Notes: generated by a model from the sequence alone, not told the origin. 64,000 nt of DNA from Raineyella sp964402325 (GCA_964402325.1 CAYOBI010000002.1:62001-126000), one strand, 5' to 3'. Counted from the stretch's first letter, positions 40,601 to 49,538 are shown. Numbers and translations: made by a program.

Positions 40601-41869
40601 GTGATCGATCCGAAGCTGCTGCGCCAGGACCCCGACCGTGTACGAGCCTCGCAGAGGGCCCGCGGGGAGTCCGAGGCCGTCGTCGACGAGCTCCTCGCGC
40701 TGGACGAGAAGCGCCGGTCCGCGATCGCGTCGTACGAGACGCTGCGCGCCGAGCAGAAGGACCTGGGCAAGCTGGTCGGCCGGGCCAAGGGCGCCGAGAA
40801 GCAGGAGCTGCTGGAGCACACCAAGGTGCTCGCCGCCGAGGTGAAGGAGCACGAGGCGGCCAGCAAGGAGGCCGACACGGCCTTCACCGCCGTGCTGCGC
40901 GGACTGGGCAACATCATCGCGCCGCAGGTGCCGGTCGGCGGTGAGGACGACTTCGTCGTGCTCGAGGCGATCGGCTCCCCGCGGGACTTCGAGGCCGAGG
41001 GCTTCGTCCCGCGGGACCACCTGGAGCTCGGCGAGATCCTCGGCGCGATCGACATGGAGCGGGGCGCTAAGGTGTCCGGCTCCCGCTTCTACTACCTCAC
41101 CGGGCAGGGCGCCGAGCTGGAGCTGGCGCTGATCAACCTGGCGATCCGCAAGGCGCTGGACTGGGGCTTCACCCCGATCATCCCGCCGGCGCTGGTGAAG
41201 CCGGCCGCGATGGAGGGCACGGGCTTCCTCGGCCAGGCCGCCGAGGACGTCTACCGGCTGGAGCGCGACGACATGTACCTGGTCGGCACCGCCGAGGTGC
41301 CGCTGGCCGGCTACCACATGGACGAGATCGTCGAGACGCTGCCGAAGCACTACGTCGGCTACAGCCCGTCCTACCGCCGCGAGGCGGGGTCGTACGGCAA
41401 GGACACCCGCGGCATCTTCCGGGTGCACTGGTTCGACAAGGTCGAGATGTTCGTCTACTGCGACCCGGCCGACGCCGAGCAGGAGCACCGCCGGCTGCTG
41501 GGCTTCGAGAAGGAGTTCCTCGAGGCGTTGGAGATCCCGTTCCGGGTGATCGACGTCGCCTCCGGCGACCTCGGCCTGTCCGCCGCACGGAAGTTCGACT
41601 GCGAGGCGTGGCTGCCGACCCAGCAGTCCTACCGCGAGGTCACCTCGACGTCGAACTGCACCGACTTCCAGGCCCGCCGGCTCAACATCCGCGGCCGGTT
41701 CGAGCGCGGCACCGCCCCGCTGGCGACACTGAACGGCACGCTCTGCGCGGTCACCCGGATCATCGTGATGCTGCTGGAGAACCACCAGCAGGCCGACGGG
41801 TCGGTCCGGGTGCCGACGGCCCTGCGGCCCTACCTCGGCCGCGAGGCGCTGCTGCCGCAGCAGGGCTGA
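40601..41869 (+). CDS. serS: Seryl-tRNA synthetase
   Basis: A 422-residue class II seryl-tRNA synthetase. Residues 1-105 form the coiled-coil tRNA-binding arm (VVDELLALDEKRRSAIASYETLRAEQKDL). Motif 2 is in YSPSYRREAGSYGKDTRGIFRVHWFDKVEM and motif 3 in LNGTLCAVTRIIVMLLENHQ. It starts with GTG exactly 6 nt after TAGGCT (40589-40594), a leaderless arrangement. It charges the two serine tRNAs encoded nearby, among others. An HAD gene follows after 6 nt. Confidence 0.97.
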   Translation: MIDPKLLRQDPDRVRASQRARGESEAVVDELLALDEKRRSAIASYETLRAEQKDLGKLVGRAKGAEKQELLEHTKVLAAEVKEHEAASKEADTAFTAVLRGLGNIIAPQVPVGGEDDFVVLEAIGSPRDFEAEGFVPRDHLELGEILGAIDMERGAKVSGSRFYYLTGQGAELELALINLAIRKALDWGFTPIIPPALVKPAAMEGTGFLGQAAEDVYRLERDDMYLVGTAEVPLAGYHMDEIVETLPKHYVGYSPSYRREAGSYGKDTRGIFRVHWFDKVEMFVYCDPADAEQEHRRLLGFEKEFLEALEIPFRVIDVASGDLGLSAARKFDCEAWLPTQQSYREVTSTSNCTDFQARRLNIRGRFERGTAPLATLNGTLCAVTRIIVMLLENHQQADGSVRVPTALRPYLGREALLPQQG

Positions 41870-41875
41870 GACCGG

Positions 41876-42676
41876 ATGGTGCGCGCGACCTGGCGTCCGC
41901 GGCTGGTGGCCCTCGACATCGACGGGACCATCGTCGACCACGACGCACGGATGCCGGACGACCTCCGCGACGCCATCGCGGCGATCGCCGCCGACGGCAC
42001 CCCGGTCGTGCTCACCACCGGCCGTTCCTGGCACGACACCCAGGGGGTGGTCGACCACATCGGGCTGCCGGCCGGGCCGTTCGTCTGCTCCAACGGGGCG
42101 GTGATCGTCCGCTACCCGCCGGTCGACGTGGTGCGGATGGTCACCTTCGACCCGGCCGACGTGATCGAGCGGGTGCAGCGGATGGCGCCGCAGGCGCTGA
42201 TCGCGGTCGAGGAGGTGGGCCGCGGCTACCGGCTCAACGCGCCGTTCCCGCCCGGTGACCTGAGCGGCACGATGGAGGTGGTCGGCGTCGACGACCTCGC
42301 CTCCCGGCCGGTCACCCGTGTCATCGTCCGTGACCCCGGCAGCTCGCCGGAGGACTTCATCGAACTGGCCGAGCGGCTCGGTCTGCACGGCGTCTCGTAC
42401 TTCATCGGCTGGAGCGCCTGGCTCGACATCGCCCCTGAGGGCGTGCACAAGGCGATGGCGTTGGCCGACGTCTGTGCCCGCCGCGGGATCGACCCGGCCG
42501 ACGTGCTGGCGATGGGCGACGGCCGCAACGACGTCGAGATGCTGCGCTGGGCCGGCCGGGGGGTCGCCGTCGGTGACGCCCCGCTGGAGGTCCGGCTGGC
42601 CGCCGACGCGGTCACCGGGAGGTTCGACGAGGGCGGCACCCTCGCCGAACTCTCCCGGTGGTTCGACCGGGTCTGA
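41876..42676 (+). CDS. HAD-superfamily hydrolase, Cof subfamily (IIB)
   Basis: A 266-residue Cof-type phosphatase. Motif I is LVALDIDGTIVD (nucleophile Asp), motif II is VLTTGRS and motif IV is DVLAMGDGRNDVEML, with the C2B cap between residues 85 and 185. Likely substrates are sugar or nucleotide phosphates or FMN; no specific prediction is possible. It begins 6 nt after serS, so the two form an operon. Confidence 0.9.
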   Translation: MVRATWRPRLVALDIDGTIVDHDARMPDDLRDAIAAIAADGTPVVLTTGRSWHDTQGVVDHIGLPAGPFVCSNGAVIVRYPPVDVVRMVTFDPADVIERVQRMAPQALIAVEEVGRGYRLNAPFPPGDLSGTMEVVGVDDLASRPVTRVIVRDPGSSPEDFIELAERLGLHGVSYFIGWSAWLDIAPEGVHKAMALADVCARRGIDPADVLAMGDGRNDVEMLRWAGRGVAVGDAPLEVRLAADAVTGRFDEGGTLAELSRWFDRV

Positions 42677-42684
42677 GCAAGGCC

Positions 42685-43257
42685 TCAGGCGGCCAGCGCC
42701 GGCTCGGTCCGGACGACCAACGCCCGGGCCGACAGCACCTCGTCCGGGCTCGGCGGCTCGGCGGCGTCCCGGGGAGCCGTACGCTCCGGGAGACCGGCGG
42801 CCTCGGCCCGCGCCCGGCGCAGGTGCCGCTTCACCGTCGACAGCGAGCAACCGAGCCGCTGGGCGATCGTCTCCAGCGACATGTGCGGGTTCTGGGCGCG
42901 CAACCGGACGATCTCGGCGTGGTTGACCTGGTGCGGCGAGGCGGACACGCCGGTGAGAGAGTCGAGGTCGTCCGGTCCGACCGAGAGGTCCAGCAGGGTC
43001 CGCATCCGGCGCCGCTGCGGCTCGGTGGTGCCGGCCACGAAGCCGGCCACGTCGTGCTCGACGACGGCCCGGTAGAGGCACGAGGCCATCTCCGGGCAGC
43101 CGGCGCAGATCGCGCCCGCGCGGCGGGCCATCGCGGTCCGCTCCCGGCGCTGCTCGGCCGTGGCCGACCGGCCCGGATCCTCCTCCAGCAGCGGGTGCTG
43201 GTACAGCTCAGGGTGCTCGGCGCACCCGGCCTCGCTGACAGAAACGCTCACGGTCAT
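42685..43257 (-). CDS. WhiB-family iron-sulfur regulator with C-terminal HTH
   Basis: A 190-residue WhiB-like protein. Cys12, Cys51, Cys54 and Cys60 (CAGCPEMASC) form the four-cysteine [4Fe-4S] site. The usual GVWGG turn is replaced by GFVAGT, followed by the basic EPQRRRMR. Unlike typical 80-130 residue Wbl proteins, it has an added C-terminal helix-turn-helix (EIVRLRAQNPHMSLETIAQRLGCSLSTVKRHLRRAR), similar to sigma region 4 or LuxR-type HTH. It may therefore bind DNA by itself. It lies downstream of bpa on the same strand, after 116 nt. Confidence 0.9.
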   Translation of the reverse strand: MTVSVSVSEAGCAEHPELYQHPLLEEDPGRSATAEQRRERTAMARRAGAICAGCPEMASCLYRAVVEHDVAGFVAGTTEPQRRRMRTLLDLSVGPDDLDSLTGVSASPHQVNHAEIVRLRAQNPHMSLETIAQRLGCSLSTVKRHLRRARAEAAGLPERTAPRDAAEPPSPDEVLSARALVVRTEPALAA

Positions 43258-43373
43258 CCCCTACTCGTGTGACGTTCAGTGTGGTGTTGTCCATGCGGTT
43301 GGACGTCCGCACACCGGGGGATGGTTCCCTGACCGGGTGAAAGATCGGGGGCGGCGAGGTTAATTCGGGGTTA
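43258..43373 (-). other. Intergenic leader of the WhiB gene
   Basis: 116 nt between bpa and the WhiB gene without an ORF. No clear -10 close to the start is seen, so the WhiB gene may be transcribed with a leader or with bpa. Confidence 0.35.
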
Positions 43374-43922
43374 CTAGAGGTACATGCCGCCTTGACCCGG
43401 GCCCTGGCCGGGTGCCGGGTGCTGGCCCAGCGGGCTCTGCTGGTTGGGCAGCTCGCGACGGCCGCGCTCGAGCTGGGCCCGGGCCGCCATCTGCTGGGCC
43501 ACCAGCGCGGTCTGGATGCCCTGGAACAGGCCCTCCAGCCAGCCGACCAGCTGGGCCTGGGCGATCCGCAGCTCGTCGTCCGACGGCGTGTGCGCCGGCG
43601 TGAACGGCCGGGCCAGGCGCTCCAGCTCGGCGGCCAGGTCGGGGCTCAGGCCGTCCTTGAGCTCGGTCACCGAGCTGGCGTGCAGCTCGGCCAGCCGCTG
43701 GCGGCTCGGCTCGTCCAGCGGGGCGGCCCGCTCCTCGTCGAGCAGGCGCTGGATCATCGTGGCGATCCGCATCACCTTCGCCGGCTCCTCGACCTGGTCG
43801 GTCACCGAGCCGTTCTGCTCCTCGGGGCCCGCCCCGGCCTCCGCCATGTCCTCCGGGCCCACCACGTACACGCGCTCCTCGGCCTTCTCCTCGGCTGCGT
43901 CGTCCTGCGGCTGCTCGCTCAT
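43374..43922 (-). CDS. bpa: Bacterial proteasome activator
   Basis: A 182-residue Bpa/PafE homologue (DUF2587). The conserved helical core has VMRIATMIQRLLDEERAAPLDEPSRQRLAELH and then AHTPSDDELRIAQAQLVGWLEGLFQGIQTALVAQQMAARAQLE. The C-terminus GQGGMYL corresponds to the GQYL tail that docks into the 20S proteasome, with one substitution. It forms a ring that opens the proteasome gate without ATP. This implies the organism has a 20S proteasome. TAGACT sits 6 nt before the ATG, and the start overlaps the upstream oxidoreductase stop. Confidence 0.94.
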   Translation of the reverse strand: MSEQPQDDAAEEKAEERVYVVGPEDMAEAGAGPEEQNGSVTDQVEEPAKVMRIATMIQRLLDEERAAPLDEPSRQRLAELHASSVTELKDGLSPDLAAELERLARPFTPAHTPSDDELRIAQAQLVGWLEGLFQGIQTALVAQQMAARAQLERGRRELPNQQSPLGQHPAPGQGPGQGGMYL

Positions 43923-44929
43923 GCGTCGAGTCTAGGAGCTCGGGCGGTCTCGTCGACGACCAGCACGATCTTGCCCCGGTGGCCGTGGGCGCCGATCATC
44001 CCGTGCGCCCGGGCGGCCTCCTCGAACGGCACCTGCTGGGTGTGCAACGGCTGGACCAGGCCCTCGGCGAGCATCGGCCACACCGATCGGGCCACCCGCC
44101 CGCAGATCGCCGCCTTCTCCGCCACCGGCCGGAACCGCAGCGAGGTGGCATGGATGCTGGCCCGCTTGTTGAGCAGGACGCCGAGGTTCAGCTCGCCCTT
44201 GCGGCCACCCTGCAGACCGATCGTCACCTGGCGCCCGCCGACGGCGAGGGCCCGTACGTTCAGCGGGAGGTACTTCGCACCGATGATGTCGAGGATCACG
44301 TCGGCGCCGTGGTGGTCGGTGGCCTCGCCCACCGCGGCCACCCAGTCCTCGTGGTAGTCGAGGGCGTGGTCGGCGCCGAGGGAGCGGCAGTACTCCAGGT
44401 TCTCCGCCGAGCCGGCGGTGGCCAGCACGGTGCAGCCGAGCGCCTTGCCGTACTGGATCGCGAACGACCCGATACCACCCGCCCCGCCGTGCACCAGCAG
44501 CACCTCGCCGGCGGCCAGGTGCGCCACGTCCATGTTGGACACCACCGTCGCCGCCACCTCGAGCAGCCCGGCGGCGTCGACCAGGTCGATCCCCGGCGGC
44601 GGGGGCACCAGCTGGCCGGCCGGGGCGACGACGTACTCCGCGTAGCCGCCGGCGGCCAGCAGCACCAGGCACTCCTGGCCGGGCCGCCAGCCGGTGACGC
44701 CCTCGCCGAGGTCGGCGACCACCCCCGAGACCTCCAGTCCGATGATGTCCGGGTACCCGGGCGGCGGCGGGTAGTGCCCCTCGCGCTGCAGCACGTCGGC
44801 CCGGTTCACCCCGGCGGCGGCGACCTTCACCAGCACCTCGCCGGGACCGGGCGCGGGCCGCTCCACCTCGGTGATCCGCAGGGCCTCGGGACCGCCCGGT
44901 TCGGGGGCGAGAATCGCGCGCATGAGCAT
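43919..44929 (-). CDS. NAD(P)H-quinone oxidoreductase (zinc-less MDR, QOR/PIG3-like)
   Basis: A 336-residue medium-chain dehydrogenase/reductase. The N-terminal MRAILAPEPGGPEALRITEVERPAPGPGEVLVKVAAAGVNRADVLQREGHYPPPPGYPD is typical of the PIG3-type quinone oxidoreductases. The Rossmann motif VHGGAGGIGSFAIQYGKALG lies near residue 150. No structural zinc cysteines are present. The start could be ATG 44929 or 44923. The stop overlaps the bpa start by 4 nt. Confidence 0.9.
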   Translation of the reverse strand: MLMRAILAPEPGGPEALRITEVERPAPGPGEVLVKVAAAGVNRADVLQREGHYPPPPGYPDIIGLEVSGVVADLGEGVTGWRPGQECLVLLAAGGYAEYVVAPAGQLVPPPPGIDLVDAAGLLEVAATVVSNMDVAHLAAGEVLLVHGGAGGIGSFAIQYGKALGCTVLATAGSAENLEYCRSLGADHALDYHEDWVAAVGEATDHHGADVILDIIGAKYLPLNVRALAVGGRQVTIGLQGGRKGELNLGVLLNKRASIHATSLRFRPVAEKAAICGRVARSVWPMLAEGLVQPLHTQQVPFEEAARAHGMIGAHGHRGKIVLVVDETARAPRLDA

Positions 44930-44979
44930 GGTCCCAGCCTTGCACATGGGCTTCGCTAGGATCGACCCTGATCCTCATT

Positions 44980-45066
44980 GGCGAGATCGCATAGTGGACT
45001 AGTGCAGCCGCCTTGAAAGCGGCCGAGCGGGTGACCGTTCCGTGGGTTCGAATCCCACTCTCGCCG
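44980..45066 (+). tRNA. tRNA-Ser (anticodon TGA)
   Basis: An 87-nt class II tRNA. The acceptor is GGCGAGA/TCTCGCC and the anticodon stem GCCGC/GCGGC, with loop CTTGAAA giving TGA. A long variable arm (CGAGCGGGTGACCGTTC) and T-arm GTGGG-TTCGAAT-CCCAC follow. The discriminator is G. TAGGAT (44957-44962) is a likely -10. Confidence 0.95.
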
Positions 45067-45067
45067 C

Positions 45068-45511
45068 GTGAACACCTACCGCCTGGATGCCGCCCTGCCG
45101 ACCCGGGCCTTCGGCATCGCCGCCGTCCTGCTGATCGTGGGTGGGGTGCTGCTGATGGCGGCCACCGGCCTGCACTGGCACGTCGTCCTGACCGTCATCG
45201 CGAGCCTGCTGGTGCTGCTCGGTGCCGTCCAGCTGACGTTGGCGCTGATCGTCGCCTTCCGCGGCCGGGTCCGGATCACCCTCGACGACGACGGCTACCG
45301 GCTGTCCGCCCTGGGCCGGACCAGCGAGCGGCGCTGGACCGACATCACCCGCGCCACCATGACCGACGACCAGCTGCGGCTCTACCCGCGCGAGGACGAG
45401 ACGCACCCCGACCGGGTCCCGCTGCTGGATCCGGACCGCGGACACGACCTCGACCGGCTCGCCGCCGAGGTGACCGAGCGGATGCGGGCGGCGTACGGCC
45501 GGCTCGAGTGA
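45068..45511 (+). CDS. Membrane protein with PH-like C-terminal domain
   Basis: A 147-residue protein with two membrane helices (residues 14-34 and 38-60) followed by a small beta-rich cytoplasmic domain, RVRITLDDDGYRLSALGRTSERRWTDITRATMTDDQLRLY, resembling bacterial PH domains. It starts with GTG one nucleotide after the tRNA-Ser gene, so its mRNA must be released by tRNA 5' processing or come from an internal promoter. Function unknown. Confidence 0.7.
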   Translation: MNTYRLDAALPTRAFGIAAVLLIVGGVLLMAATGLHWHVVLTVIASLLVLLGAVQLTLALIVAFRGRVRITLDDDGYRLSALGRTSERRWTDITRATMTDDQLRLYPREDETHPDRVPLLDPDRGHDLDRLAAEVTERMRAAYGRLE

Positions 45512-45517
45512 CGTCGG

Positions 45518-47071
45518 CTACTTGACCCAGTAGGGCGGGTTGGCGATCGCCTCCTGGGCGGCCACCGGGTCGTACGCGCACACCGAGCGGACGTTGACGC
45601 TGGCCTCGGAGGGGGTCGCGCTGGCCGTCGGAGTGGGCGTGGTCGCCTTGCCGGTGGCCTTCTTCGAGGTGGTCGGCGTCGGCGTCGCGGTCGTCGGGCT
45701 CGGCGCCGCGGACGGCACGGCCGAGGCGGACTCCTTGACGTACGACTCCTTGATCGCCGCCTGCACCTGGGTCCGCATCAGCGCGTAGTCAGGGTGTGCC
45801 GAACGGAACCCGGCGGTGCCGTTGGTGAAGGCGATGGAGCGGATGTTCGCGGTCCGCATCAACAGGGCCAGGTTGATCACCGACGGCAGGTCGCCCTGCG
45901 GAATGTCGGTCTGCACGACGCCCTGGAACTCGCGGGCGATCGCCTCGTAGCGGCTCAACAGGTTCGTCACGTTCGCCTGGTCGGCCAGGGCGCTGATCAC
46001 GCAGCGCTGCCGGGCCATCCGCTGGAAGTCGTCGGAGCCGAAGCGGCCGCGGGCGTACCAGAGCGCCTGGTTGCCGTCGAGGTGCTGGTCGGCGCCGGGG
46101 GAGAGCCACTTCTTCGGCAGGATGTGCGCGTCGGTCGCGCCGCCCATCGGGATGTAGCTGTTGACGTTGACCGTCACCCCGCCCATCGCGTCGATCAGCC
46201 GCTCGAAGCCGGCCAGGTCGACGACGGCGTAGTAGTCGATGGTGAGGCCGAGTGCCTCGCCCACCGACGCCTTCACCGCGTCACCGCCGGCATGAGCGGT
46301 GTCCGGGAAGAGCTCGGGATGCTGCTGCGGGACGAACTCGTAGATCGCGTTGAGGAAGTACAGCGGGTTGTCCGCGTTCACCCCGTCGTAGAAGCCGTTC
46401 GGGTACGCCTTGCGGAGCGCCCCCTCCGGGAACGGCATCCGGGCGGTGTTGCGCGGCAGGCCGAACAGCACGGTGTCGCCGGTGCTGGTGTCGATCGAGG
46501 CGACCATCACGGTGTCGGTGCGCATCCCGGTCCGGTCCGGACCGGAGTCGCCGCCGAGCAGCAGGACGTTGAGCCGCCCCTTCTGCTTCCAGACCTGCGG
46601 CACGGTGCCGGCGATCTGGGCGGTGTTGCCGCCGAACACGGCCGTCACCAGGTCGGCCTGCGACCAGGCGTACCGGGCGCCGACCGCCGACGGGGCGGCG
46701 ACGGCGAAGGTGAGCACGCTGACCATCAGGAAGCCCGCCCAGCGCTGCCAGGCGTGCACCGGGACCGGGCGCAGCCGCAGGTGGACCAGGACCACGGTCG
46801 CGACCCAGAGCAGCCCCAGCACCGCCAGGGCGATCCCGGCGCCGCGGAGGACGTCGGGGTTGACCACCAGGGTCAGCGCCCACTCGCGGCGGAAGGCCAC
46901 CAGTGCGCCGAGCACACCGAAAGCGGCGACGACCAGGGACAGCACGACGATGCCGAGGGTGCGATGACCCGCCCGGATGAGGCCGACGCCCGGGACGACG
47001 GTCGTCAGGACCGTCCATCCGGAGGCGCCGGCGAACGAGTCGGCGTGCGGCCGGTCGGGCTGGGGGTCCAT
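45518..47071 (-). CDS. LytR-CpsA-Psr family cell-wall ligase
   Basis: A 517-residue LCP protein. Several N-terminal membrane helices (residues 20-160) precede an extracytoplasmic LCP domain with LLLGGDSGPDRTGMRTDTVMVASID, FGLPRNTARMPFP, DAMGGVTVNVN and DGNQALWYARGR-FGSDDFQRMARQR. These include the Arg/Asp residues used for polyprenyl-pyrophosphate binding. A Thr/Pro/Ala tail with SVCAYDP ends the protein. It likely transfers wall glycopolymers to peptidoglycan. ATG 47071 has GGAGAGCCC upstream; the longer frame is not supported. Confidence 0.92.
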   Translation of the reverse strand: MDPQPDRPHADSFAGASGWTVLTTVVPGVGLIRAGHRTLGIVVLSLVVAAFGVLGALVAFRREWALTLVVNPDVLRGAGIALAVLGLLWVATVVLVHLRLRPVPVHAWQRWAGFLMVSVLTFAVAAPSAVGARYAWSQADLVTAVFGGNTAQIAGTVPQVWKQKGRLNVLLLGGDSGPDRTGMRTDTVMVASIDTSTGDTVLFGLPRNTARMPFPEGALRKAYPNGFYDGVNADNPLYFLNAIYEFVPQQHPELFPDTAHAGGDAVKASVGEALGLTIDYYAVVDLAGFERLIDAMGGVTVNVNSYIPMGGATDAHILPKKWLSPGADQHLDGNQALWYARGRFGSDDFQRMARQRCVISALADQANVTNLLSRYEAIAREFQGVVQTDIPQGDLPSVINLALLMRTANIRSIAFTNGTAGFRSAHPDYALMRTQVQAAIKESYVKESASAVPSAAPSPTTATPTPTTSKKATGKATTPTPTASATPSEASVNVRSVCAYDPVAAQEAIANPPYWVK

Positions 47072-47220
47072 GGGCTCTCCGAGCAAGTCAAGAACAGGTT
47101 TCCCCCAATGTAACCCGCAGTTCAGGGAGTTCCGGACAGCCCGGCGTGCCGGTTGGACCGTCCCGGGTGGAATCTGTAGCATGATCCCTCGGTACTCGGG
47201 GCCGTCCGGCCCCTGTGCTC

Positions 47221-47311
47221 GGAGGCGTCGCCTAGTCCGGTCTATGGCGCCCGCCTGCTAAGCGGGTTTGGGACCTAAATCCCATCGCGGGTTCAAATCC
47301 CGCCGCCTCCG
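47221..47311 (+). tRNA. tRNA-Ser (anticodon GCT)
   Basis: A 91-nt class II tRNA. The acceptor is GGAGGCG/CGCCTCC and the anticodon stem CCCGC/GCGGG, with loop CTGCTAA giving GCT. A long variable arm and T-arm GCGGG-TTCAAAT-CCCGC follow. The discriminator is G. TAGCAT at 47177-47182 is a likely -10. Confidence 0.95.
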
Positions 47312-47318
47312 CGCTTCC

Positions 47319-47347
47319 AGCCCCTCGGGTCGTCGACCCGGGGGGCT
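47319..47347 (+). terminator. Terminator after tRNA-Ser(GCT)
   Basis: AGCCCCTCGGGTCG and CGACCCGGGGGGCT pair as a long GC stem immediately downstream of the tRNA, followed by GTTGT. Confidence 0.7.
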
Positions 47348-47541
47348 GTTGTCGTCCGGCTTATCGGACCCTTAAGGGCGGGCGAGATTCCCGTCACATT
47401 TCCGTGCTGCCCGCTGGTTCGTTGGTCTGTCCAATGCCCCCGGCCGTCGCTAGAGTTCCCGACGACTCGGGCGCACAAGGGTGTGTGATCCGCCGTGTGG
47501 AACGAACGCACGGGCGCCCCCGGACCAGAAAGTGAGTTCCC
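47348..47541 (+). promoter_or_regulatory. acsA upstream region
   Basis: 194 nt before acsA. TAGAGT (47451-47456) is a good -10 candidate, leaving an untranslated leader of about 80 nt. Half-sites TCACA (47394-47399 area) and TGTGTGA (about 47481-47487) resemble CRP-type half-sites but do not form a complete motif. Confidence 0.4.
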
Positions 47542-49437
47542 ATGGGCCTCGGTGAGAGCGACGCCATCCATCCCAGCGGGCGCGTGCTGGAGCACGTGAC
47601 CGTGACCGATCCCGCACGGCTGGCCGAGGAGGCCCGACAGGACCCGATGGGGTTCTGGGCCGGTGAGGCCGCCGAACTGGAGTGGTTCGAGCCCTGGCAG
47701 GACGTCCTGGACGACTCCAAGGCCCCCTTCTTCCGCTGGTTCACCGGCGGTCGTACGAACATCGTGCTGAACGCCGTCGACCGCCATCTGGAGGGGCCGC
47801 GGAAGAACAAGCTGGCGCTGATCTGGGTGCCGGAGAACGGCAGCGAGCCCCGGACCTTCTCCTTCCACGCCCTCAACCGCCAGGTCAACCGGATGGCCAA
47901 CGTGCTCAAGGCGATGGGTGTGGTCAAGGGCGACATCGTCACCATCTACCTGCCGCGGATCCCGGAGATCTGGTTCGCGATGCTGGCCTGCGCCAAGATC
48001 GGGGCGGTGCACTCGGTGGTCTTCGGCGGCTACTCCGCGGACGCGCTGCGCGAGCGGATCGACAACTCCGAGTCGAAGCTGCTGATCACCGCCGACGGGT
48101 CCTGGGTCAACGGTTCGGTCTTCCCGATGAAGTCGATCGTCGACGAGGCCATCCGGTTCTCCCCCACGGTGGAGAACGTCATCGTGGTCAGGCGGACCGG
48201 CAGCGAGGTCGTGATGGACCCGCTGCGCGACCACTGGTACCACGACCTCACTGCGCTGCCGATCGCCAACGGCCGGTGCGAGACCGCGGCGATGGACGCC
48301 GAGGACCCGCTGTTCCTGCTGTACACCTCCGGCTCCACCGGCCATCCGAAGGCGATCGTGCACACCCACGGCGGCTACCAGGTCGGCGCGTACGCCACCA
48401 CGAAGTACGTCTTCGACGTCGGCGACGAGGACCGCTACTGGTGCACCGCCGACCCGGGCTGGGTCACCGGCCACACGTACGGCCTGTACGGGCCGCTGCT
48501 GAACGGCGCCACCTCGTTCATGTTCGAGGGCGGGCCGACCTACCCGTACCCGAACCGGTGGTGGCAGCTGATCGAGTACTACGGCATCTCGATCTTCTAC
48601 ACCGCCCCGACCGCGATCCGCTCGCTGATGCGCTTCGGTGACGCCTGGCCCAACCGCCACGACCTGTCCTCGCTGCGGCTGCTCGGCTCGGTCGGCGAGC
48701 CGATCAACCCGGAGGCGTGGCACTGGTTCCACTCCGTCGTCGGCAAGGGCCAGTGCCCGATCATGGACACCTGGTGGCAGACCGAGACCGGCATGTTCCA
48801 GATCACCCCGACCCCGGCGCTGCCGCTGAAGCCCGGCTCGGCGGGCAAGCCGTTCTTCGGCCAGGAGGTGGCCGTCCTCGACGACGAGGGCAACGAGGTG
48901 CCCACCGGCACCGAGGGCATGCTGGTGCTGAAGCACCCGTGGCCGGCGATGCTGCGGACCCTGTACAAGGACGAGAAGCGCTACGTCGACACCTACTGGT
49001 CGAAGTACCCCGGCGCGTACCTCACCGGCGACTCGGCCCGGATCGACGACGACGGCTACGTCTGGATCGTCGGGCGCACCGACGACGTGATCAAGGTCTC
49101 CGGCCACCGGATCGGCACCGCCGAGGTGGAAGCCGCGATGAACTCCCACCCCGACGTGATCGAGTCGGCCGCGATCGGCCTGCCGCACGAGGTCAAGGGC
49201 CAGGCGATCCACGCGTTCGCCATCCTGCGGGCCGGCCTCAAGGGCTCCCCCGAGCTCGCCGAGGACATCCGCAAGCACGTCGCCCAGCACCTCAGCCCGA
49301 TCGCCAAGCCCGACGTGGTCGACTTCGTCGACTCGCTGCCGAAGACACGCTCGGGCAAGATCCTGCGCCGGGTGCTCAAGGCCCAGGCGCTGGGCGAGGA
49401 CGTCGGCGACCTGTCCACCATGGACACCGGGGCCTGA
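47542..49437 (+). CDS. acsA: Acetyl-CoA synthetase (AMP-forming)
   Basis: A 631-residue ANL enzyme of the acetyl-CoA synthetase group. Motifs are LYTSGSTGHPKAIVHTHGG (P-loop), TADPGWVTGHTYGLYGPLLNG, MDTWWQTETGMFQITP (Trp of the small acyl pocket), GDSARIDDDGYVWIVGRTDDVIKVSGHRIGTAEVE and the catalytic lysine in TRSGKILRRVL, which in this family is regulated by acetylation. It activates acetate; propionate is possible. The stop codon is one base before a run of N, so downstream context is unknown. Confidence 0.93.
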   Translation: MGLGESDAIHPSGRVLEHVTVTDPARLAEEARQDPMGFWAGEAAELEWFEPWQDVLDDSKAPFFRWFTGGRTNIVLNAVDRHLEGPRKNKLALIWVPENGSEPRTFSFHALNRQVNRMANVLKAMGVVKGDIVTIYLPRIPEIWFAMLACAKIGAVHSVVFGGYSADALRERIDNSESKLLITADGSWVNGSVFPMKSIVDEAIRFSPTVENVIVVRRTGSEVVMDPLRDHWYHDLTALPIANGRCETAAMDAEDPLFLLYTSGSTGHPKAIVHTHGGYQVGAYATTKYVFDVGDEDRYWCTADPGWVTGHTYGLYGPLLNGATSFMFEGGPTYPYPNRWWQLIEYYGISIFYTAPTAIRSLMRFGDAWPNRHDLSSLRLLGSVGEPINPEAWHWFHSVVGKGQCPIMDTWWQTETGMFQITPTPALPLKPGSAGKPFFGQEVAVLDDEGNEVPTGTEGMLVLKHPWPAMLRTLYKDEKRYVDTYWSKYPGAYLTGDSARIDDDGYVWIVGRTDDVIKVSGHRIGTAEVEAAMNSHPDVIESAAIGLPHEVKGQAIHAFAILRAGLKGSPELAEDIRKHVAQHLSPIAKPDVVDFVDSLPKTRSGKILRRVLKAQALGEDVGDLSTMDTGA

Positions 49438-49438
49438 C

Positions 49439-49538
49439 NNNNNNNNNNNNNNNNNNNNNNNNNNNNNNNNNNNNNNNNNNNNNNNNNNNNNNNNNNNNNN
49501 NNNNNNNNNNNNNNNNNNNNNNNNNNNNNNNNNNNNNN
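49439..49538. other. Assembly gap (100 N)
   Basis: Exactly 100 N, a placeholder for a scaffold gap of unknown size. Gene order across it, between acsA and the class-IV PLP enzyme, should not be read as true adjacency. Confidence 0.99.

Noticed and set aside
47394..47487. CRP site upstream of acsA
   Set aside because: TCACA and TGTGTGA half-sites are separated by far more than six bases and do not form one motif.
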